A stretch of DNA of 64,000 bases, from positions 1-64,000 of the forward strand of contig JAKMCW010000093.1 in the NCBI GenBank assembly GCA_022428205.1, in the 5' to 3' direction. The DNA comes from Flavobacteriales bacterium. Lineage in GTDB: Bacteria; Bacteroidota; Bacteroidia; Flavobacteriales_D; Sanyastnellaceae. The notes below the pieces were generated by a model. That model ran no database searches. It saw only the letters and a list, made by a program, of their open reading frames with translations, and had not been told where the DNA came from. The stretch's first letter is position 1. Each line of letters begins with the position of its first letter. The translations under genes and the position numbers were made by a program. Positions 9,358-19,775 of this stretch are shown here, piece after piece.

Positions 9358-10008
9358 ATGGCAACACGCCTCCGCCTCCAACGTCACGGTAAGAAAGGCA
9401 AGCCCTTCTACCACATTGTAGCTGCTGATTCCCGCTCAAAGCGCGACGGCCGGTTTATCGAGAAAGTCGGTACCTACAACCCCAACACCAACCCCGCCAC
9501 GATTGATGTCGTGCACGATCGCGCCCTCTATTGGTTGCAGGTCGGTGCAGAAATGAGCCATACGGCCCGCGCGATCCTCAAGTACAAAGGCGTGGTTTAC
9601 CACAGCCATCTCCTGAACGGTGTCAAAAAAGGTGCCCTCACCGAAGAGCAGGCTCAGGCCAAGTTTGAAGAGTGGTTGCGCGACAAGGAGGGCAAAGTAG
9701 CCCAGAAGTCAAGCAAGCTCTCTGCTGCTGCTGAAGAAGCCCGCATCAAGGCCCTCGCTCGCGAGAAAGAAGTCAACGACGCCCGCGCCAAGGAAATTGC
9801 CGGCAAGCAAGCTGAATTGGCTGCTGAAGCGGCAGCTGCCCAGGCTGAAGCTGAAGCGGCAGCCGCTCCCGCTGAGGAGGCTCCCGCTGCTGAAGAAGCA
9901 CCCGCTGCTGAAGAGGCACCCGCTGCTGAAGAAGCACCCGCTGCTGAAGAGGCTCCTGCTGAAGAGGAGAAGCCTGCTGAAGAGGGTGGCGATGAGAAGG
10001 AAGGCTAA
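9358..10008 (+). CDS. rpsP: 30S ribosomal protein S16 with extended Ala/Glu/Pro-rich C-terminus
   Basis: [48 protein letters not shown]-terminal (EEAPAA)n tail. Confidence 0.97.
   Translation: MATRLRLQRHGKKGKPFYHIVAADSRSKRDGRFIEKVGTYNPNTNPATIDVVHDRALYWLQVGAEMSHTARAILKYKGVVYHSHLLNGVKKGALTEEQAQAKFEEWLRDKEGKVAQKSSKLSAAAEEARIKALAREKEVNDARAKEIAGKQAELAAEAAAAQAEAEAAAAPAEEAPAAEEAPAAEEAPAAEEAPAAEEAPAEEEKPAEEGGDEKEG
9860..9975 (+). repeat. Short tandem repeat encoding PAAEEA units in the rpsP tail
   Basis: Repeated cccgctgctgaagaagca / cccgctgctgaagaggca units; protein [35 protein letters not shown]. Confidence 0.85.
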
Positions 10009-10033
10009 TCCCTTCCAAAACACAACACTTTCA

Positions 10034-10058
10034 GAAGCCACCTTCGGGTGGCTTCTTC
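10034..10058 (+). terminator. UUCG-tetraloop hairpin between rpsP and rimM (terminator or attenuator)
   Basis: Perfect 9-bp stem GAAGCCACC-TTCG-GGTGGCTTC followed by TTCATTTC, 26 nt after the rpsP stop. Confidence 0.7.
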
Positions 10059-10086
10059 ATTTCACGCCAAGTCCGAAATTCGCACC

Positions 10087-10614
10087 ATGACCGCTGTGGA
10101 TGACATGTTTGAGTTGGGCAAAACCCTCAAGCCACATGGGCTCAAAGGGGAAGTCGCCATCAAATTAGATGTGGACGTCCCCCAGCATTACGCCAAGCTC
10201 GACATGGTCTGGGTGGAGCGCCAAGGCACCCTTGTCCCTTACACCATCACCTCGATTTCCATCCGCCCAAAGTCGACTGTAGTCACGTTTGACGGTGTGG
10301 ATGACATCGAAGGGGCGCAAGCCATGTCAGGGCATCGGTTGCTGCTACCGACGGCAGCATTGCCCCCGTTGGATGGACTTCGCTTCTATTACCACGAAGT
10401 GGTGGGCTATGCGCTGGTCGACCAAACATTTGGCCCCTTGGGCGACATCATCACCGTGCTGGATTTGCCAGGCAATCCGCTGTTCAAGTCCCAGCTTGGC
10501 GAACGAGAGGGCCTCTTCCCCATCATGGATGAAACCCTCGTGGAGGTGGACCGGGAAGCCCGCACAATCAAGGTCAATATGCCGGAGGGCCTGCCTGCCC
10601 TGTATTTCGGCTGA
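10087..10614 (+). CDS. rimM: Ribosome maturation factor RimM
   Basis: FELGKTLKPHGLKGEVAIKLDVD...GVDDIEGAQAMSGHRLLLP...YHEVVGYALVDQTFGPLGDIITVLDLPGNPLF...FPIMDETLVEVDREARTIKVNMPEGL. Confidence 0.94.
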   Translation: MTAVDDMFELGKTLKPHGLKGEVAIKLDVDVPQHYAKLDMVWVERQGTLVPYTITSISIRPKSTVVTFDGVDDIEGAQAMSGHRLLLPTAALPPLDGLRFYYHEVVGYALVDQTFGPLGDIITVLDLPGNPLFKSQLGEREGLFPIMDETLVEVDREARTIKVNMPEGLPALYFG

Positions 10615-10862
10615 GGCCCATTGTAGTCTGTTTCTCATTTCGGCGTCGGAGCGACAGAAGCTGCGTCGATAGCCCTTGAATTGCAGGGCTTTTCGTGCGG
10701 TCCAAAAACTGTCCCCCATTCTGAGTGAAGAAGTCCTCCGTGGTCCTTTTCACTCAGGCTCATACCGGCAATAGCTTGGGTTTGTCCTTCGGGGCATCAA
10801 ACATCATCATGGGCTTGAAGCAATCTCCCCAGGAGAACCAAAGGCTCGACAACTGACGCGAT

Positions 10863-12320
10863 TTGACAACCAAGCACCCCCTCATCTCCCCCGAGCAGCC
10901 TGAACATGGTGCTTTGGACACTGTCACTTCAGAAACCGTCGCCACCAAAACGCTCAAGCAGCGGGCCGGCAAATCAGCACCGTCCGTGCATCAAAAAGTC
11001 AAGGTGTTTGTGATTGACACCTCGGTCTTGCTGCATGACCACAATGCGATTGGCAACTTCGAGGACAACAGGATCGCCATTCCCATCACCGTGCTCGAAG
11101 AGCTCGACACATTTAAGGTGGGCAATGACACGAAGAATTTTGAGGCCCGTGAATGCATCCGCATCATTGACCGGCTGAGCAAGGATTTCACCCTGAAGGA
11201 CTGGATTCCTCTTGGCAATGAAGCAGAGGGCCTGATGCGCATCGTGATGAGCTCAGAAGGCCACCCGAGCGGACTAGATGCAGCCCGTGTGTTCGACAAG
11301 AAGACCAATGACCACAAAATACTGAGCGCGGCCCTGCAATTGCAGCACGACGAGCCCGATATGAAAGTGGTGCTCGTCTCCAAGGATATTAACCTTCGGC
11401 TCAAGGCCAAGGCGCTCAACCTTCCTGCAGAGGACTATAAAACGGGCAAGGTCAAGGACAAGCAACACCTGTACTCAGGCAAAACCTTGCTTGAAGACGT
11501 GGACGCCGAAGTGGTGCGCAAGATGTACGTCTCCGGACAGACGCGCAAGATCAGCGTGCTTGGCAAAGAGCGGAAGAACAATCACTTCTACATCCTGCGC
11601 AACCAATCTGCTTCTGCACTCGGCTACTTCAATGAGTCCAAGAAGTTGATTGAGCGGGTGGACAAGCGCTATGCTTACGGCATCAAGCCCAAGAATGCAG
11701 AGCAGGCCTTTGCCCTGCACGCGATTCTCAATCCTGACATTCACCTCGTTACTGTCAGCGGTGTGGCCGGAACAGGCAAGACCCTCCTCGCCTTGGCCGG
11801 CGCATTGGAACAGAAAAACCGGTACGACCAGATCATCTTGGCCCGCCCCATTGTGCCTTTGAGCAACAAAGACCTCGGTTTTCTTCCAGGTGATGCAGAG
11901 GAGAAGGTCAATCCTTACATGCAGCCACTTTGGGACAACCTGAACTTCATCAAAAGCCAGTTTGGCCAGAACGAGCGGAAGTACCGGGCCATCGAAGAAA
12001 TGCGGGAGGCGGGTAAGATCACAATCTGTCCCCTGGCCTACATCCGCGGGCGCAGCTTGTCCAATGTCATCTTCATAGTGGACGAGGCCCAGAACCTGAC
12101 GCCGCACGAAGTCAAGACCATCATCACCCGGGCCGGTGAGAACTCTAAGATCATCCTCACCGGGGATGTGCGGCAGATCGATACCCCTTATTTGGACGAA
12201 CAATCCAACGGCATGAGCCATGTGATTGACCGGCTAAAGGGGCGCGAGCTTTTTTGCCATGTAACCCTCGATAAGGGCGAGCGCAGTGACTTGGCCAATT
12301 TGGCCAACGAGCATCTCTGA
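10863..12320 (+). CDS. PhoH family protein with N-terminal PIN domain
   Basis: N-term KVFVIDTSVLLHDHNAIGNFEDNRIAIPITVLEELD (PIN); C-term GVAGTGKTLLALAGALEQ...RPIVPLSNKDLGFLPGDAEEKVNPYMQPL...IVDEAQNLTPHEVKTIITRAGENSKIILTGD (PhoH). Start called at TTG. Confidence 0.94.
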   Translation: MTTKHPLISPEQPEHGALDTVTSETVATKTLKQRAGKSAPSVHQKVKVFVIDTSVLLHDHNAIGNFEDNRIAIPITVLEELDTFKVGNDTKNFEARECIRIIDRLSKDFTLKDWIPLGNEAEGLMRIVMSSEGHPSGLDAARVFDKKTNDHKILSAALQLQHDEPDMKVVLVSKDINLRLKAKALNLPAEDYKTGKVKDKQHLYSGKTLLEDVDAEVVRKMYVSGQTRKISVLGKERKNNHFYILRNQSASALGYFNESKKLIERVDKRYAYGIKPKNAEQAFALHAILNPDIHLVTVSGVAGTGKTLLALAGALEQKNRYDQIILARPIVPLSNKDLGFLPGDAEEKVNPYMQPLWDNLNFIKSQFGQNERKYRAIEEMREAGKITICPLAYIRGRSLSNVIFIVDEAQNLTPHEVKTIITRAGENSKIILTGDVRQIDTPYLDEQSNGMSHVIDRLKGRELFCHVTLDKGERSDLANLANEHL

Positions 12321-12426
12321 CCGGCCATCGTCAGCGGAGGCAAACTCTGCATTCACATCGGTGAACCGCAAGTAAAAGAGGGCATCAAAGGGATTTGCTT
12401 CGGGGTGACAATCATCCCACAATCCC

Positions 12427-13104
12427 ATGAGATTCCCTTCCTTCCTCTCCCTCTTCATTGCGACGTGTCTGCTTTCCGGACCCCTCGCTGCCCAATGGCC
12501 CTCAATTCGTGCAGGCTGCTCTGCTGAACTCGACGGCGACGGTGTTGTCGGCCTGAGCGACCTGCTGGTGGTACTGGCTGAGTTCGGTACGACATGTGAC
12601 TCGGAACCGCCTGAAGACGGTTGGCCACAGCTGCACATCACCGAGCTGCACTACAATCCAGCTTCCACCCAGGGCAATGACAGTGAATTCGAATTCCTCG
12701 AGGTCTACAACCCCGGTGCAGCAGACGTTGACCTTGAAGGCTGGTCGCTCTCGGAAGGCCTCAGCTTCACCTTTCCCCAAGGCGCCAACATTGCTGGGGG
12801 CGGTTACCTCGTGGTGGCCGCCATGGACGCGACCTATTCAGGCCTGGGATACCCCGTCTACGATTGGGGGTCAGGTGGACTTCACAACTCCGGTGAGCTC
12901 ATCGCCTTGAGGTCGCCTGACGGTGCCGTCATGGAATCGGTTCAATACAGCGACAGCGGCGATTGGGACAGTGCCCCAGATGGGCAAGGGCCGTCGCTAG
13001 AGCGGCTGTTCCTTACTGGAGACCCTCACAGTGCTGCGCAATGGAGCGCTTCTATCAATACCGGAGGTACGCCGGGCGCCATCAACAGCCTGTGGGTGGA
13101 CTGA
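12427..13104 (+). CDS. Secreted lamin-tail (LTD) domain protein with dockerin-like Ca-binding motif
   Basis: Signal peptide; AELDGDGVVGLSDLLVVLAEFGTTC; LHITELHYNPASTQGNDSEFEFLEVYNPGAADVDLEGWSLSEGLSFTFPQG (LTD). Confidence 0.8.
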   Translation: MRFPSFLSLFIATCLLSGPLAAQWPSIRAGCSAELDGDGVVGLSDLLVVLAEFGTTCDSEPPEDGWPQLHITELHYNPASTQGNDSEFEFLEVYNPGAADVDLEGWSLSEGLSFTFPQGANIAGGGYLVVAAMDATYSGLGYPVYDWGSGGLHNSGELIALRSPDGAVMESVQYSDSGDWDSAPDGQGPSLERLFLTGDPHSAAQWSASINTGGTPGAINSLWVD

Positions 13105-13109
13105 AGCCC

Positions 13110-15383
13110 TCAGGACAGGTGGGCCGCTTCTCCGTCGATGACGACCTGGAGCGGCTCACCCGTCTGAAGGTGCACCTGGGTGCCATCGGCGTTCACTGTT
13201 ACTTTAAGTTGTCGTCCCCGGAAGTGCAGCTGAAAGCTGTAGCCCTTCCATGCGGCGGGCAACATGGGCGTGAAATGCGGTATTCCATCGCGGACCCTGA
13301 ATCCCCCAAAGCCTTCCACAACGCTCATCCAAGTCCCGGCCATGCTCGTAATGTGCAGGCCTTGGTAGGCTTCGCTGTTGTAATCGTCAAGGTCCAATCT
13401 GGCGGTGCGCAAGTACATCTCGACGGCTTTTTCCTCTAATCCGAGTTTGGCGGCGAGCACCACATGAACGCATGGACTCAGACTGCTTTCATGCACCGTC
13501 CTGGGCTCATAGAATTCGAAGTTTTCGCGGTGGGTTTCCAGGTCAAACTCGTCTTCAAAGAAGTAGAAACCCTGCAGGGTGTCGGCCTGCTTGATAAACA
13601 CCGAGCGCAAAATGCGGTCCCAGCTCCAGTGCTGGTTGATGGGCCGTTGATCTTGCGGCAGCGACGCGACGAGCGTTTGCTCCTTGTCCATGAAGCCGTC
13701 CTGCTGCAAGAAAACACGCGTCCCCTCGAGTTTGGGGTAATACATGCCTTCCATGACCGCTTCCCAATGTGGGCGCTCATCGGATTCACTGAAGGTCCAC
13801 CGCTTGTTTTGGCTGAGCAATTCCTCCGGCGCGTGGGCCTTCATCCAGTCCAAAGCAGCACATGCCCTGCGAAGACACCAAGCTGCCAACCGGTTGGTGT
13901 ACCAGTTGTTGTTGACGTTGTTCTCGTATTCGTTGGGGCCCGTCACACCGAGCATCACCCACGCCTGTTTGGCTTCAGACCAATTGACACGCTGTGCCCA
14001 AAAACGCGCCACTCCGAGGATGACCTCCCATCCTCCTGCTGCGAGATATTGCTCATCCCCCGTGTACCGGATATAGTTGTGGATGGCATAGACCATGGCC
14101 CCATTCCGGTGAATCTCCTCAAAGGTGATCTCCCACTCATTGTGGCACTCCTCGCCATTCATGGTGACCATGGGATACAATGCTGCGCCGCCCTCAAAAC
14201 CGAGCTTTTGCGCATTTTCTATCGCACGTTCGAGGTGTTGACGGCGGTATACCAGCAATTGTTTGGCCACCTCGGAAGGGTGAGTGCCCAAATAGAAGGG
14301 CAGACAATACGCCTCGGTGTCCCAATAACTGGCGCCCCCATACTTCTCTCCAGTGAACCCCTTTGGACCAATATTCAAACGGGGGTCGTCGCCAGTAAAT
14401 GTCTGGTTCAAATGGAAGATGTTGAAACGGATGGCCTGTTGAGCGGCTTCGTCTCCATCGATGGTGATGTCAGCGCGCTCCCAGATGCGTTCCCAGGCCA
14501 TCATGTGGTCTTGAAGGGCGGCATTCCATCCCTTGTCGACCGCCGACCCGACTTTTTCTTGAGCACGCAGAAGCAGCTGGTCCTCATGGTGGTCCATGCC
14601 TCTCAGCAGCGCAACCGTCTTGTCCACCACAATTCTGGAGCCTGGCTCTACGGTGAAGTCATGAAGAACCGCGTGACCTTCTGAACCGCCTCGGGACTTG
14701 GATGCGGAAGACCGACCGTCAAACCAAGCCGAAGACCTCATGGCATGTGCCACACGGAAGTCCGTTTTACGCGTGGCCACCAAAAGGTGTCCTCCCACAT
14801 CGTCTCCACCTGCTTCAAGCGTTCGCCAAAATCGCTCCTCCCAATTGGCGTCTTCGTTGGTGACATTGCCGTCCAAAATGGATGCCAGCGAAAGTGTCCC
14901 CTCGCCGCTGAGCACATCGACCGAATAGCGCAAATGCGCCGTTTCCACGTCGGCCATGCTGACGAAGCGCTGAGCCTTCACCGATAAGTGCATCTCCCCT
15001 ACGGTCGCCTCGAAAGTCCGGGTCAAGACGCCCCGCAACATGTCAAGTTCACGGCGAAAATGTCGGGGCACTTGCCGGGCTAGGTCGAGCTCCTCACCAT
15101 TGGCTTGGACGTGGATGGAAGTCCAATCAGGCGCATTCAAGACCTTGGCGAAGTACTCGGGGTAGCCATTCTTCCACCATCCCACCTTGGTCTTGTCGGG
15201 GTAGTATACACCACCGACGTAGCTTCCCCTCAGGTGGTCACCACTGTATTGCTCTTCATGATTGGCGCGTTGGCCGAACCGGCCATTTCCCACACTGAAG
15301 ATGGACTCAGAACTCCGTTGGCGTTCTGGATGAAATCCGCTCTCGACCACTTTCCAAGGGTCGACATCCAAGTATCTCAGCAT
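13110..15383 (-). CDS. Glycoside hydrolase family 65 protein (maltose/disaccharide phosphorylase type)
   Basis: ERQRSSESIFSVGNGRFGQRANHEEQYSGDHLRGSYVGGVYYPDK; GEKYGGASYWDTEAYCLPFYLG; GVTGPNEYENNVNNNWYTN; HESSLSPCVHVVLAAKLG. Confidence 0.93.
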   Translation of the reverse strand: MLRYLDVDPWKVVESGFHPERQRSSESIFSVGNGRFGQRANHEEQYSGDHLRGSYVGGVYYPDKTKVGWWKNGYPEYFAKVLNAPDWTSIHVQANGEELDLARQVPRHFRRELDMLRGVLTRTFEATVGEMHLSVKAQRFVSMADVETAHLRYSVDVLSGEGTLSLASILDGNVTNEDANWEERFWRTLEAGGDDVGGHLLVATRKTDFRVAHAMRSSAWFDGRSSASKSRGGSEGHAVLHDFTVEPGSRIVVDKTVALLRGMDHHEDQLLLRAQEKVGSAVDKGWNAALQDHMMAWERIWERADITIDGDEAAQQAIRFNIFHLNQTFTGDDPRLNIGPKGFTGEKYGGASYWDTEAYCLPFYLGTHPSEVAKQLLVYRRQHLERAIENAQKLGFEGGAALYPMVTMNGEECHNEWEITFEEIHRNGAMVYAIHNYIRYTGDEQYLAAGGWEVILGVARFWAQRVNWSEAKQAWVMLGVTGPNEYENNVNNNWYTNRLAAWCLRRACAALDWMKAHAPEELLSQNKRWTFSESDERPHWEAVMEGMYYPKLEGTRVFLQQDGFMDKEQTLVASLPQDQRPINQHWSWDRILRSVFIKQADTLQGFYFFEDEFDLETHRENFEFYEPRTVHESSLSPCVHVVLAAKLGLEEKAVEMYLRTARLDLDDYNSEAYQGLHITSMAGTWMSVVEGFGGFRVRDGIPHFTPMLPAAWKGYSFQLHFRGRQLKVTVNADGTQVHLQTGEPLQVVIDGEAAHLS

Positions 15384-15400
15384 GGCCGAAATTTAAGCGG

Positions 15401-16060
15401 TCAGGAGAGGCGATTGGACAGAACCTCGAGATTGAAGTCCTCAAAGCCCGCAATGACGAATTCGGCTGCGGCCAAGGTTTGGGGGTCTCCTACACCTACA
15501 GCACGAAATCCTCCGTTGACCGCAGCTTGCACCCCAGAGACGGCGTCTTCAAACACCACACACTCCGATGGAGCCACTCCAAACGCTTGGGCCCCTTTAA
15601 GGAAGACCTCGGGGTCAGGTTTTGAAAAGGTGATGCTGTTGCCGTCTACAATGGCCTCAAAGCGATCGACAATCTCACAGCGCTCCAATATGAGCGGGGC
15701 GTTTCTGCTGCTCGACCCCAATCCCACCTTGATGCCTTGGCTGCGCAATTCATCAATGAAAGGAATCACACCAGGAAAGAGCTCATCAGGTGTCATGCCC
15801 GACACCAACTCGAGGTACTGGTCATTTTTGCGCTCCATCAAACGAACCTTGGTGTCGTTGTCGAGGACCAAGCCCCCTTTTGACAAAATGTATTCCAAGG
15901 AACCAACGCGGCTTACCCCCTTGAGCTGTTCGTTGTCCTCTTGCGTGAAGGGCACCCCCAATTCTTCTGCCAATCGCTTCCAGCCCGAAAAATGGTATTT
16001 GGCCGTGTCGACAATGACTCCGTCGAGGTCAAAAAGGCAGGCTTTGGGGATGTAGGCCAT
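15401..16060 (-). CDS. pgmB: Beta-phosphoglucomutase (HAD superfamily)
   Basis: KACLFDLDGVIVDTAKYHFSGWKRLAEELG, KVGLGSSSRNAPLILE, KPDPEVFLKGAQAFGVAPSECVVFEDAVSGVQAAVNGGFRAVGVG; next to GH65. Confidence 0.92.
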   Translation of the reverse strand: MAYIPKACLFDLDGVIVDTAKYHFSGWKRLAEELGVPFTQEDNEQLKGVSRVGSLEYILSKGGLVLDNDTKVRLMERKNDQYLELVSGMTPDELFPGVIPFIDELRSQGIKVGLGSSSRNAPLILERCEIVDRFEAIVDGNSITFSKPDPEVFLKGAQAFGVAPSECVVFEDAVSGVQAAVNGGFRAVGVGDPQTLAAAEFVIAGFEDFNLEVLSNRLS

Positions 16061-16071
16061 GGGCTCAGCGA

Positions 16072-16941
16072 TTAAGACTTCAGGGCGGGAAGGATGTGCT
16101 TGAGGTGGTAAGAAGCCAGGCCGTCAATCGGCTTCTTAATGATCTGACCCACTTCAATGCCGTCCTTGGCGCATTCAGCGCGCAACTCCTCCTGAAAATG
16201 GTACGCTACACTGCCAATGAAGTGCACAGGTTCGTTGGGCCACTCACTGAAACACTTCACGTGTACGTCGAGAAAGGCCCTGAACCCTTCGGATAGCCAC
16301 GCTTTGAACATCGGTTCAGTCCGGTGCTTGCCGATGAAGGTCATGAAACTGGCCAAGAAGACATTGGGGTCCTCTTTGAGGTAGACGTGGTCGATGATGT
16401 CGTCTTTAGAAAGGCCGTAGCTCTCATCAAAGTCGGCTTCCACCGCTGCAGGCAGGTGGTGGTACAACTTGGCCGCCAGCAATTTCTTACCGTGCCAACT
16501 TCCGCTGGCCTCGTCTCCGAGGATGTAGGCCAAGGCTGGCACTTCCTCCGAAACACCTTGGCCATCAAAGCGACAGCTGTTGGAGCCCGTGCCAATGATG
16601 CATGTGATGCCCGCGCGACCGTCATATGTGCTGTAAGCTGCACCAACGAGGTCGTGGTCCACTTGTACCTCAGCGCCAGTAAATACCCGCTGAAGTCCCT
16701 CCTGTATGATGGCACACAGGTCGGGAGAGCTGCTTCCAGCCCCGTAAAAAAAGACATGCGTCACCTCTTCTTGAATGGTCCGCACATCGCTGTGCCCATT
16801 CATCACTTCTTCCACCTTGTCGGCATCGTGGAAATATGGATTGAATCCCATGGTATGGAATTCCATCATCTCCGTGCCTGAAGCGTCAAGGAGCTGCCAG
16901 TCGCACTTTGTTGAGCCGCTATCGGCGATCAGCACACGCAT
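16072..16941 (-). CDS. BadF/BadG/N-acetylglucosamine kinase-type ATPase
   Basis: MRVLIADSGSTKCDWQLLDASG, GTGSNSCRFDGQ, YILGDEASGSWHGKKLLAA, VHFIGSVAYHFQEEL. Confidence 0.87.
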   Translation of the reverse strand: MRVLIADSGSTKCDWQLLDASGTEMMEFHTMGFNPYFHDADKVEEVMNGHSDVRTIQEEVTHVFFYGAGSSSPDLCAIIQEGLQRVFTGAEVQVDHDLVGAAYSTYDGRAGITCIIGTGSNSCRFDGQGVSEEVPALAYILGDEASGSWHGKKLLAAKLYHHLPAAVEADFDESYGLSKDDIIDHVYLKEDPNVFLASFMTFIGKHRTEPMFKAWLSEGFRAFLDVHVKCFSEWPNEPVHFIGSVAYHFQEELRAECAKDGIEVGQIIKKPIDGLASYHLKHILPALKS

Positions 16942-16944
16942 GAA

Positions 16945-17955
<1,011 letters not shown>

Positions 17956-18936
17956 TCAGATACTGAGAATCTGGGCTACGCGGAGTTCTTCGTCGAGCCC
18001 TTTTGATTTCCTATTGATGGCTTCAGGGAACGGAGTGTAGACCACTTCATCGTTCACCATGCCGGCCATCACGGCTGTTTTTCCGCTCAACAAGGCTTCT
18101 ACAGCACCGACGCCGAGTCGGCTGGCCAGGACACGGTCAAAGCAACTGGGGTCACCTCCACGCTGGATGTGCCCGAGCACGGTAACGCGCGTGTCATACT
18201 TGTCGAAGCGAGCGTGCACTTTGGCGGCGATTTCCATCGCACCTCCATTGGTATCCCCTTCTGCTACGATGACAATGCTGCTGGTCTTGTTGGACTCTTC
18301 TCCCCGCGCCAAAATGGAAATGAGGTCGTCTACGTCCATGCCTGCTTCTGGCGTCATCACCGCAATGGCACCGGTCGCAATGGCCGTTTTCAAGGCGATG
18401 TATCCGCTGTCTCGGCCCATGACCTCCACAAAGAACAGCCGGTTGTGACTGCTCGCTGTATCGCGGATTTTGTCGACAGCCTCGACGACCGTGTTTGTGG
18501 CGGTGTCGTACCCAATGGTGTAGTCTGTACCCGCAAGATCATTGTCGATGGTTCCCGGAATGCCGACTACCCGAATATTCTGCTCCTCAGCGAGTTTTTG
18601 AGCGCCTGTGAAGGTCCCGTTCCCACCAATCACGACAAGGGCATCAACCTGTGCATCGCGCAAAACTTTCGCAGCCTTGGCCCTCCCCGACTCCTCGTGA
18701 AAGTCCATGCAACGAGCGCTCTTCAAGATGGTGCCGCCTCGGCCCAAAATCTTGGCTACACTCCGGGCGTGAAGCCGCTTTAAGTCTCCGGTAATCAAGC
18801 CTTCATAGCCTTGAAAGACACCCGTCACTTCAATGCCGTGAAAGACAGCACAACGCACAACTGCACGAATGGCTGCATTCATTCCGGGGGCGTCACCTCC
18901 ACTGGTTAAGACGCCGATGCGTTCAATTTTACTCAT
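17956..18936 (-). CDS. pfkA: 6-phosphofructokinase
   Basis: MSKIERIGVLTSGGDAPGMNAAIRAVVR, GRGGTILKSAR, IGGNGTFTGAQKLAEE, GIPGTIDNDLAGTDYTIGYDTA, GHIQRGGDPSCFDRVLASRLG. Confidence 0.97.
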   Translation of the reverse strand: MSKIERIGVLTSGGDAPGMNAAIRAVVRCAVFHGIEVTGVFQGYEGLITGDLKRLHARSVAKILGRGGTILKSARCMDFHEESGRAKAAKVLRDAQVDALVVIGGNGTFTGAQKLAEEQNIRVVGIPGTIDNDLAGTDYTIGYDTATNTVVEAVDKIRDTASSHNRLFFVEVMGRDSGYIALKTAIATGAIAVMTPEAGMDVDDLISILARGEESNKTSSIVIVAEGDTNGGAMEIAAKVHARFDKYDTRVTVLGHIQRGGDPSCFDRVLASRLGVGAVEALLSGKTAVMAGMVNDEVVYTPFPEAINRKSKGLDEELRVAQILSI

Positions 18937-18962
18937 CAGATAAGGGAGCGCGAAGTTAGCGA

Positions 18963-19005
18963 GAGATGTGTCAGCGAGAAATTAGTGTACTTTTGACACC
19001 ATCTC
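18963..19005. promoter_or_regulatory. Candidate divergent operator/promoter: inverted repeat GAGATGTGTCA-N20-TGACAC(C)ATCTC overlapping a TAnnTTTG motif
   Basis: GAGATGTGTCA at 18963-18973, TGACACCATCTC at 18994-19005 (one-base bulge), TACTTTTG at 18988-18995 matching the Bacteroidota -7 consensus, in the 69-bp gap between pfkA and the NUDIX gene. Confidence 0.5.
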
Positions 19006-19740
19006 ATGCAGAACGTAGCACTTAATAGGACTGTGCCAAACGCATCCGCTGCCACATTTGATCTCAGTGTGGACAATGTTGTTTTCGGCTTCGATGGCGA
19101 AAACTTACAAATCTTGCTCATCAGGCAGGGACTGCCCGGCGAAGACATGGAATCCGACCGCTTCCATATGGCTGTGCCAGGAGATCTTGTCTTTCCCGAG
19201 GAGGACCTGGATGAAGCAGCCGATCGCATTCTCAGCACCCTCACCTCCCTCAAGGGGATTTATCTAAAGCAATTCCAAGCCTTTGGCGCTCCTAACCGCG
19301 TCTTCGACGAAAAGGACAAGGAATGGCTCACACGATTCAGGCCGAACCCGGACCGCAGGGTGGTCACCATCGGATACTACAGTCTGGTGTCCATATCGGA
19401 ATACCGGCCTAAGCCGAGCAGCTTTGCCAGCCGCGCTGAATGGTGTCCACTTGAAGATGTTCCAAGGCTCGCCTTTGACCACAATGCCATCATAGAGGCC
19501 GGACTTCAGCGTTTGCGCGAAGACGTCGTGCACCGCAATATCATTTTTGAATTGTTGCCTCAGAAGTTCACTCTGGGCCAGTTTCAACGTCTCCACGAAA
19601 TCATCCTCGGCAAGTCCCTCGACAAGCGCAACTTCCGCAAGAATGTGAAGCGCATGGTTGGGGTGGTGCCCCTTGATGAGAAACAGGAGGGCGTATTGCA
19701 CAAGCCTGCGCAACTGTACACCTATCGGAAACCCGATTGA
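19006..19740 (+). CDS. NUDIX-domain protein, NrtR-like transcriptional regulator
   Basis: N-terminal degenerate Nudix (VFGFDGENLQILLIRQG...GDLVFPEEDLDEAADRILSTLT) and C-terminal wHTH-like region (NIIFELLPQKFTLGQFQRLHEIILGKSLDKRNFRKNVKRMVGVVPL). Confidence 0.82.
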   Translation: MQNVALNRTVPNASAATFDLSVDNVVFGFDGENLQILLIRQGLPGEDMESDRFHMAVPGDLVFPEEDLDEAADRILSTLTSLKGIYLKQFQAFGAPNRVFDEKDKEWLTRFRPNPDRRVVTIGYYSLVSISEYRPKPSSFASRAEWCPLEDVPRLAFDHNAIIEAGLQRLREDVVHRNIIFELLPQKFTLGQFQRLHEIILGKSLDKRNFRKNVKRMVGVVPLDEKQEGVLHKPAQLYTYRKPD

Positions 19741-19775
19741 GTGTAATTTCCACACTTACCTCAGGTAGACATATT

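Noticed and set aside
9860-9975. Possible intergenic microsatellite/VNTR
   Set aside because: It is in frame inside rpsP and encodes the EEAPAA tail, so it is reported there as a coding repeat rather than a separate element.
10615-10862. 248-bp gap between rimM and phoH as a possible ncRNA or small gene
   Set aside because: Contains only short ORFs without motifs and no convincing conserved structure by eye; it is probably untranslated/promoter sequence, and comparative data would be needed.
13464-14684. 406-aa plus-strand ORF opposite GH65
   Set aside because: Long, but antisense to a well-supported GH65 frame; composition and lack of motifs indicate a shadow ORF.
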